A stretch of 16,228 nt of DNA from Zwartia sp. (lineage in GTDB: Bacteria > Pseudomonadota > Gammaproteobacteria > Burkholderiales > Burkholderiaceae_B): NCBI GenBank assembly GCA_030653405.1, contig JAURZO010000050.1, forward strand, positions 1 to 16,228, read 5' to 3'. Shown here in pieces: positions 11,951-16,228 of this stretch. A program made the position numbers and the translations under genes. Each line of letters starts with the position of its first letter. Within the stretch, counting starts at the first letter, position 1. The notes beneath the pieces were generated by a model, which saw nothing but the letters and a program-made list of their open reading frames with translations, did not search any database and was not told the origin of the DNA.

Positions 11951-13641
11951 TGCGTGCCGTCCCGACCAAGTTGTTCGACTAAGCCGAACTCCCAGTCAAG
12001 ATAGCCCTGCATCGCTTCTTTTGCGTTGTCGGTCCCCTCGTATGGACGCTTGTAGCGATCCAAAGGTGGCGACACAAGGTTTGTCGGTCCTTTCTCAACA
12101 GGCAAACCCGCTTTGACCCAGGCAGCGTTCCCACCTTCGAGCACCATCACCTGCGCCTGTGGCGTCGTCGCGGCGAATAATTGAGCGACCTCGGCAAAAG
12201 CGAAACGCGACTGCAAACCATCTGCACAAGTCAGGACGACGCGTTGTGCTTGAGGCAATGCGTGCAAAGCCTGGCGAAACTGGGACCGCAACACATACCG
12301 CGCACCAGGAATGTGGCCCTGCACATACTGCGCGTGACGAGAAAGATCAACGACCAGCGTCTGCGTTTGCGTTTGCGTCTGCGTTTGCGTCGGCGTTTTC
12401 TCTAGCTTTTGCCGACTCGCCTGTGCACCCTTGTCACTCTCCTCAAGCCACTGAGAAAGAACATCGGCTCCGACCATCGGACACTCTGGCAACGTTGGTT
12501 GGGGCGCCTGCCAGACACCCTCAGTATTAAAGGCTTGTCTGGGCGCATCGTCCAACACATAAACGTCCCAGGCCATCTGTGCCAACCACGACGCAGTCAT
12601 GTTGGCACGCACCCCATCAGTGTCCGCGAGCACCAGCCTTGCACCACGCACAGGCGCCACCATCTCGGTCTCTTGCACCAACTGACCACCCGGAGTCGAA
12701 CGAAAACCTGCCAAATGACCCGCCACAAATTCTTCCGGATTACGCGTGTCAAAGAAATACGTTGTACGTTCAGACTGATGCTGCCAGGTCTCGACATTCG
12801 CCAGTGTCGCCCGCTTGACACCCGCGCGATCCGCCACACTGCGAGCACGCACCGCCGCACTTTGTGTGGTGGCGGAGGAGACCTCTGTAAATTTTCTGGT
12901 TTGTCCTTTCTCCAACTGCTGGTCGGCAAGCGTCCAGCCAATCGTGCCATTACGTAAGGCCGAGACTTTGTTGGGGATGCCGGCATTAATCAAAGATTGC
13001 GTCCCGATGATGCTCCTGGTGCGGCCTGCGCAATTGACGATGACACGCGTCTGCGGACGAGGCGCCAACTCCGCAATACGCAACACCAACTCGGCTCCCG
13101 GACAACTAATCGCCGTTGGAATACTCATCGTGTTGTATTCATCAAAGCGACGGGCATCCACGATCACCACATCGGCTTTTTCCTGGATCAAGGTCTGCAC
13201 TTCTTGCGCAGACAGAGAAGGCGTATGGTTGTGCGCTTCGACCAATTCCCCAAATGATTTACTCGGGACGTTGACGTCTTTAAAGAGCTCACCGCCCCCA
13301 GCCGCCCAAGCGCGTACACCACCTTCTAAAATACTGACATTCGTATAACCAAGTGCGACCAAACGTTCTGCGGCGAACATGGCATCCGACTCGGAGAGTG
13401 GCAGATCGCCTTCATCTAGTGTCACAATCCAGACATCTCGCCGCGGCAACTTGCCATAGGCGTCGAGCTCGATTCGCGATAGTGGGAAGTTTGCGGCAAA
13501 GAGGGGGTGAGATTGTGCATGCGGATCCTCCTCGCGGACGTCTAAAAACGCCACCTCGCGTTTGTCGAGTAAGGCTTGCCGAACAGCCTGACCATCACAC
13601 CTCTGAATCTTCACACTTGACGACTGTTGCATGTCACTCAT
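11932..13641 (-). CDS. Four-domain rhodanese sulfurtransferase
   Basis: A 569-residue protein with four rhodanese-like units at about 10-120, 140-245, 275-380 and 390-515. Only two carry an active-site cysteine: C204 in the loop CAGRTR of domain 2 and C472 in CADGLQ of domain 4. Domain 1 (LDEGDL) and domain 3 (ADTDGV) lack it and are probably structural. Rhodaneses move sulfane sulfur between donors such as thiosulfate or persulfides and acceptors such as sulfite, cyanide or thiols. A Thr-Gln repeat linker (about 416-428) precedes domain 4. The ATG at 13641 sits only about 1-2 nt after GAGGAA, so the in-frame ATG at 13632 may be the real start. The gene follows the thiol dioxygenase by 9 nt, so the two act together in organosulfur breakdown. 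It overlaps the nucleosidase gene tail by 19 bp. Confidence 0.9.
   Translation of the reverse strand: MSDMQQSSSVKIQRCDGQAVRQALLDKREVAFLDVREEDPHAQSHPLFAANFPLSRIELDAYGKLPRRDVWIVTLDEGDLPLSESDAMFAAERLVALGYTNVSILEGGVRAWAAGGGELFKDVNVPSKSFGELVEAHNHTPSLSAQEVQTLIQEKADVVIVDARRFDEYNTMSIPTAISCPGAELVLRIAELAPRPQTRVIVNCAGRTRSIIGTQSLINAGIPNKVSALRNGTIGWTLADQQLEKGQTRKFTEVSSATTQSAAVRARSVADRAGVKRATLANVETWQHQSERTTYFFDTRNPEEFVAGHLAGFRSTPGGQLVQETEMVAPVRGARLVLADTDGVRANMTASWLAQMAWDVYVLDDAPRQAFNTEGVWQAPQPTLPECPMVGADVLSQWLEESDKGAQASRQKLEKTPTQTQTQTQTQTLVVDLSRHAQYVQGHIPGARYVLRSQFRQALHALPQAQRVVLTCADGLQSRFAFAEVAQLFAATTPQAQVMVLEGGNAAWVKAGLPVEKGPTNLVSPPLDRYKRPYEGTDNAKEAMQGYLDWEFGLVEQLGRDGTHHFWVL
12357..12398 (-). repeat. Seven-unit hexanucleotide repeat encoding Thr-Gln
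   Basis: On the plus strand seven consecutive 6-mers of the form GCGTTT or GCGTCT/G run from 12357 to 12398. On the coding strand they read as ACGCAA/ACGCAG codons, giving a Thr-Gln run in the linker before rhodanese domain 4. The 6-bp unit keeps the frame if copies are gained or lost, so length variation would alter only the linker. Confidence 0.9.
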
Positions 13642-13650
13642 TTCCTCAGC

Positions 13651-14226
13651 TCAATTCCACAAATTCGGGACCACATCATTGCTGTAGCCCGACACAAAAG
13701 ATTTTTCCTCGCCAGAAACCGGATCGAAAACATGGCGCTGTATCCGCCCGATATTGCCTCCATACACATGGATACTGATCGAAGTACGATCCGAATAATA
13801 GTTGGCGACCTCATGAACATCGTGAGTCGCAGGTGATACGGATCCCACTTGTCCCGGCAACAAGAGCGCACTCTCGCCCCTGCGGTAACTGCCATCAGGC
13901 TCTTTAAAATAATGCGTATCGATTTCCTGTCCGCGCAGCATCCCGATCAGGCCCCACGTCAAATGGTCGTGAACTGGCGTTTTCTGGCCAGGCCCCCAGA
14001 CAAAACTCACCATCGAAAAGCGTTCCAATGGATCCGCATACAGTAAAAATTGCTGATAAAACTGCGGGTGTGGGCGGGCAAAGGCCTCGGGCAGCCAGTC
14101 ATCATGCTCGACCAGTTCGGCCAACAGTTCACCGCCTCGCTCAAGAATCACCGGCTCGTGCGGATGGGTTTCCAGCAGTCGACTCAGCGCTTGCACAAAC
14201 TTTAATAGTCGTTCGTTTCTCTTCAT
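13651..14226 (-). CDS. Thiol dioxygenase, 3-mercaptopropionate dioxygenase type
   Basis: A 191-residue cupin-fold enzyme of the cysteine dioxygenase family. The iron ligands are H86 and H88 (TPVHDHLTW) and H138 (HDVHEVAN), and the S-x-H-x-Y triad is S151, H153, Y155. Where mammalian CDO has the carboxylate-binding Arg (YTRN), this protein reads YQQF, the Gln-type pattern of bacterial 3-mercaptopropionate dioxygenases. The Cys that forms the Cys-Tyr crosslink in animals is Gly (WGLIGML). It should oxidise 3-mercaptopropionate or a similar thiol to the sulfinate. Start 14226 has GGAGG 4 nt upstream and gives the usual length. An ATG at 14292 preceded by AGGA would add 22 residues that lie over an inverted repeat. 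The rhodanese gene follows after 9 nt. Specificity for cysteine is possible but less likely. Confidence 0.85.
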   Translation of the reverse strand: MKRNERLLKFVQALSRLLETHPHEPVILERGGELLAELVEHDDWLPEAFARPHPQFYQQFLLYADPLERFSMVSFVWGPGQKTPVHDHLTWGLIGMLRGQEIDTHYFKEPDGSYRRGESALLLPGQVGSVSPATHDVHEVANYYSDRTSISIHVYGGNIGRIQRHVFDPVSGEEKSFVSGYSNDVVPNLWN

Positions 14227-14248
14227 ATGGCCTCCAGCCTCCGAACCC

Positions 14249-14280
14249 GGCACCTGAATCTGGCACCTAAAGTTGGTGCC
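14249..14280. repeat. GGCACC direct and inverted repeats in dioxygenase leader
   Basis: GGCACCT occurs at 14249-14255 and again at 14262-14268, and GGCACC-N7-GGTGCC (14262-14280) forms a 6-bp inverted repeat. The cluster lies between the two possible starts of the dioxygenase gene, so with start 14226 it is in the 5' leader and could be a hairpin or an operator. Confidence 0.6.
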
Positions 14281-14292
14281 TGTCTCTGACAT

Positions 14293-14389
14293 TTTGTAGG
14301 ATCCTGATTTTTACTTTATTTTTTGACATGATAATCGGCATTACAGGGATAGAATGGTTTACCAATTCCTTTTAAAGGCGGATGCAAAC
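14293..14389 (+). promoter_or_regulatory. AT-rich divergent promoter region upstream of nitronate monooxygenase
   Basis: The spacer between the dioxygenase and nitronate monooxygenase genes is AT-rich. It has a consensus TTGACA at 14323-14328, but the best matching -10 (TAGAAT, 14350-14355) is 21 nt away, too far for a good sigma-70 promoter. GATAAT at 14330-14335 is another -10 candidate without a good -35. Promoter activity is likely somewhere here; the exact boxes are not resolved. Confidence 0.35.
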
Positions 14390-15445
14390 ATGGCTTTTTC
14401 TCTGGACAAATTGCGTGTTCCGATTATTCAGGCTCCGATGGCGGGCGGGCCCAGCACTCCCGCTCTCGTGGCGGCCGTCGCTCAAGCCGGCGGCCTGGGC
14501 AGTTTCGGATTTGCTTACAGCACGCCACAGAAAATCAGTGACGATCTTGCGGCTGCAAAAAGACTCACCACGGGCCCGGTCAATGCGAATTTTTTCGTAT
14601 TCCATGACGTACCCATGCCTAGCGTCGAGCTACAACAGCAAGCGATTGCCGCCCTCAAAAAGATGCCAGAAGCGCAAGACCTGCGCTTGGCATGCCCTCA
14701 GCCTCCTTTTTTTCCTGATCTCAATGCACAACTCGAGCCGGTCTGGCTCCATCGACCCGCTGTGCTGACTTTTCACTTTGGCTTGCCAGCGCCCGAGGTC
14801 TTGGCGCACGCGCGTATCCTTGGGATTGCAGTCGGTGTGACCGCGACCTGCCTCGCTGAAGCGCAAGCGATCGAGGCGGGGGGCGCAGATTTTGTCGTTG
14901 CCCAGGGAATCGAAGCAGGCGGTCATCGCGGCACTTTTCACCCGGATACTTTGGACGATGACTTACCCACAATCGCGTTGGTTCGTGAGCTTTCGTCCTC
15001 CCTTAGCATCCCCGTGGTCGCGGCCGGTGGCCTCATGACCGGGAGTGATGTCGCGCTCGCGATCGCGGCAGGCGCAAGTGCCGCACAGCTTGGCTCCGCT
15101 TTTCTGTGCTGCGACGAGTCTGGTGCCAGTCCGGCTCATAAGCATTTCCTATTAACAAAACCCACACGCGGCACCCAATTCACCCATGGTTTTTCTGGCA
15201 GGAGGGCGCAAGGCCTGCGCAATCAATTTATCGATGCCATGCATGGTCAACCCCATTTGCCATTTCCACTGCAAAACACCTTGACGAGCAGCCTGCGGCA
15301 GCATGCCCTCCAGCACAATGATGGTGAACATCAAAGCCTCTGGGCGGGACGCGCTTATGCGCAGGCAAGGCCAATGAGCGCCACCGAATTAATGCAACTG
15401 CTCAATCAAGAATACATGGAGGCAAGCGCAAGCATGCAAAACTGA
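14390..15445 (+). CDS. Nitronate monooxygenase (2-nitropropane dioxygenase family)
   Basis: A 352-residue FMN-dependent TIM-barrel oxidase. The N-terminal VPIIQAPMAGG (10-20) binds the flavin. AGGLGSFGFAYSTP (33-46) follows, and AQGIEAGGHRG (171-181) holds the catalytic H179 of class I nitronate monooxygenases. PVVAAGGLMTGSD and AAQLGSAFL contact the FMN phosphate. The enzyme oxidises propionate-3-nitronate and related alkyl nitronates, detoxifying natural nitro acids. The start at 14390 (AAAGGCGGA upstream) places the flavin motif at the usual distance from the N-terminus. An in-frame ATG at 14354 with AGGG 5 nt upstream would add 12 residues. It is divergent from the thiol dioxygenase gene and followed 148 nt later by the RND permease gene. 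Confidence 0.9.
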   Translation: MAFSLDKLRVPIIQAPMAGGPSTPALVAAVAQAGGLGSFGFAYSTPQKISDDLAAAKRLTTGPVNANFFVFHDVPMPSVELQQQAIAALKKMPEAQDLRLACPQPPFFPDLNAQLEPVWLHRPAVLTFHFGLPAPEVLAHARILGIAVGVTATCLAEAQAIEAGGADFVVAQGIEAGGHRGTFHPDTLDDDLPTIALVRELSSSLSIPVVAAGGLMTGSDVALAIAAGASAAQLGSAFLCCDESGASPAHKHFLLTKPTRGTQFTHGFSGRRAQGLRNQFIDAMHGQPHLPFPLQNTLTSSLRQHALQHNDGEHQSLWAGRAYAQARPMSATELMQLLNQEYMEASASMQN

Positions 15446-15516
15446 TTCGGGAAAACCCTATGCCTGGTGATTTACATCCCGGGCGAACGGGCATCTTAAT
15501 AAAATAGCTATCCTGC

Positions 15517-15551
15517 CCAAGTGGGTTTCTCTATACTCACCACTCACTTGG
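15517..15551. promoter_or_regulatory. Inverted repeat flanking a TATACT box upstream of RND gene
   Basis: CCAAGTGGGT (15517-15526) and ACTCACTTGG (15542-15551) form 10-bp arms with one mismatch around a 15-bp centre that contains TATACT (15532-15537), a near-consensus -10 box. The repeat lies 43-77 nt before the RND start. It could be an operator over the pump promoter. No convincing -35 is present at the right distance. The rest of the 15446-15593 spacer shows only GC-rich dyad fragments. Confidence 0.45.
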
Positions 15552-15593
15552 CATGCAGACTTTTATTTAAGCGCTTAACGCGGGTAGCTCAGG

Positions 15594-16228
15594 ATGTGGA
15601 TCGTTCGGATAGCGCTGGAAAAGCCTTACACGTTTATCGTCATGGCGATCCTCATTTTGTTGTCAACACCGCTCGCGGTGATGCGCACCCCCGTCGATGT
15701 TTTGCCAGAAATCGACATCCCCGTCATCAGCGTCATCTGGAACTACCGTGGACTCTCCGCGGAACAAATGGGCAACCGAATCGCCCAAAACCACGAACGC
15801 TCCATCACCACGACCGTCAGCGATATCGAGCACATTGAGTCGCGCTCGCTCGGCGGCATTACGATCATCAAGATCTACTTTCAACCGAATGCGAATATTC
15901 AAACGGCGATCGCCCAAGTGGTGGCGATCTCTCAGTCGGCACTCCGGCAAATGCCACCTGGCGTCGCTCCACCGCTGATTATCAAATACACCGCTTCCTC
16001 GATCCCGGTGATACAGATCGGCATGTCAAGTAAAACCCTCTCGGAAAAAGATTTGTTCGACGCGGCGCTCAACATCATGCGTCCGCAATTAATCACCATC
16101 CCCGGGATTGCCGTACCTTTCCCCTTTGGCGGAAAAGTTCGCGCCGTCTCGGTCGATATTGATCCCGAGGCACTGCGCGCCAAAGGGATGACATCTTCGG
16201 ACGTCATCAATGCCATCACCGCTCAAAA
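15594..16228 (+). CDS. RND efflux transporter permease subunit, N-terminal part
   Basis: The frame opens at ATG 15594 and runs to the window edge without a stop, giving 211 residues of a protein that should exceed 1000. The N-terminus MWIVRIALEKPYTFIVMAI starts the first membrane helix. RTPVDVLPEIDIPVISV and NYRGLSAEQM, followed by IEHIESRSLGG and FQPNANIQTAIAQV, are typical of the porter domain of AcrB/MdtB/CzcA-like RND pumps (hydrophobe/amphiphile branch, lacking obvious metal-pump traits in this part). Such inner-membrane trimers use proton influx to export small molecules through an adaptor and an outer-membrane channel. No adaptor gene precedes it here, so the adaptor must be downstream or elsewhere. 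AGG directly abuts the ATG and no well-spaced ribosome-binding site is seen, so the start rests on family alignment. Confidence 0.92.
   Translation, partial: MWIVRIALEKPYTFIVMAILILLSTPLAVMRTPVDVLPEIDIPVISVIWNYRGLSAEQMGNRIAQNHERSITTTVSDIEHIESRSLGGITIIKIYFQPNANIQTAIAQVVAISQSALRQMPPGVAPPLIIKYTASSIPVIQIGMSSKTLSEKDLFDAALNIMRPQLITIPGIAVPFPFGGKVRAVSVDIDPEALRAKGMTSSDVINAITAQ

Noticed and set aside
12159..13348. Several plus-strand open frames of 120-180 codons
   Set aside because: They are antisense to the rhodanese gene, overlap each other, are rich in Arg/Pro/Thr and show no family motif.
15521..15978. Short open frames across the start of the RND gene
   Set aside because: The RND frame from 15594 shows continuous family similarity; these are out-of-frame reads of the same DNA.

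Overview
The window looks like chromosomal DNA of a betaproteobacterium, most likely Burkholderiales and probably Alcaligenaceae-like. This rests on an orphan Bug-type periplasmic binding protein, dense catabolic operons of the kind found in Bordetella and its relatives, and a moderate GC content (mid-50s percent by eye). It holds 16 genes, two of them cut by the window ends. I saw no tRNA, rRNA, CRISPR array, transposase, integrase or phage gene.

Layout. (1) 1-1336, plus strand: the C-terminal part of a family 9 glycosyltransferase (heptosyltransferase type) overlapping a PAP2 phosphatase, i.e. cell-envelope functions. A repeat-rich spacer with a perfect bidirectional terminator follows. (2) 1588-5827: a divergent catabolic island. 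The minus-strand arm encodes a DapA-fold lyase and an RraA-fold aldolase. The plus-strand arm encodes a Bug binding protein, a LigI-like amidohydrolase and a small carboxymuconolactone-decarboxylase-like protein. The 186-bp divergent spacer carries a perfect 19-bp palindrome and a second copy of its half-site. (3) 5830-10778, minus strand: a five-gene operon read in the order class VIII-type esterase, Ldh2-type hydroxyacid dehydrogenase, cupin, exported alpha/beta hydrolase, beta-decarboxylating dehydrogenase. (4) 10916-11950, plus strand: a hotdog thioesterase and a nucleosidase-like protein. (5) 11932-14226, minus strand: a thiol dioxygenase of the 3-mercaptopropionate type followed by a four-domain rhodanese. 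(6) 14390-16228, plus strand: a nitronate monooxygenase and the start of an RND efflux permease that runs off the window.

How the parts may work together. The LigI-like and LigK/RraA-like enzymes belong to families that act in sequence in protocatechuate/gallate 4,5-cleavage (lactone hydrolysis, then aldol cleavage of a 4-hydroxy-2-oxoadipate-type acid to pyruvate). Here they lie on opposite sides of one regulatory spacer, next to a Bug solute-binding protein, so uptake and breakdown of a small polycarboxylic acid is a reasonable inference. The adjacent minus operon could handle ester or lactone opening and hydroxyacid oxidation of a related substrate. No ring-cleavage dioxygenase and no regulator lies inside the window, so the substrate cannot be named. 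The dioxygenase-rhodanese pair is a separate organosulfur unit.

Short tandem duplications recur in spacers and in two coding linkers, and key catalytic residues differ from the reference enzymes in several family members. These are the main points worth a second look.
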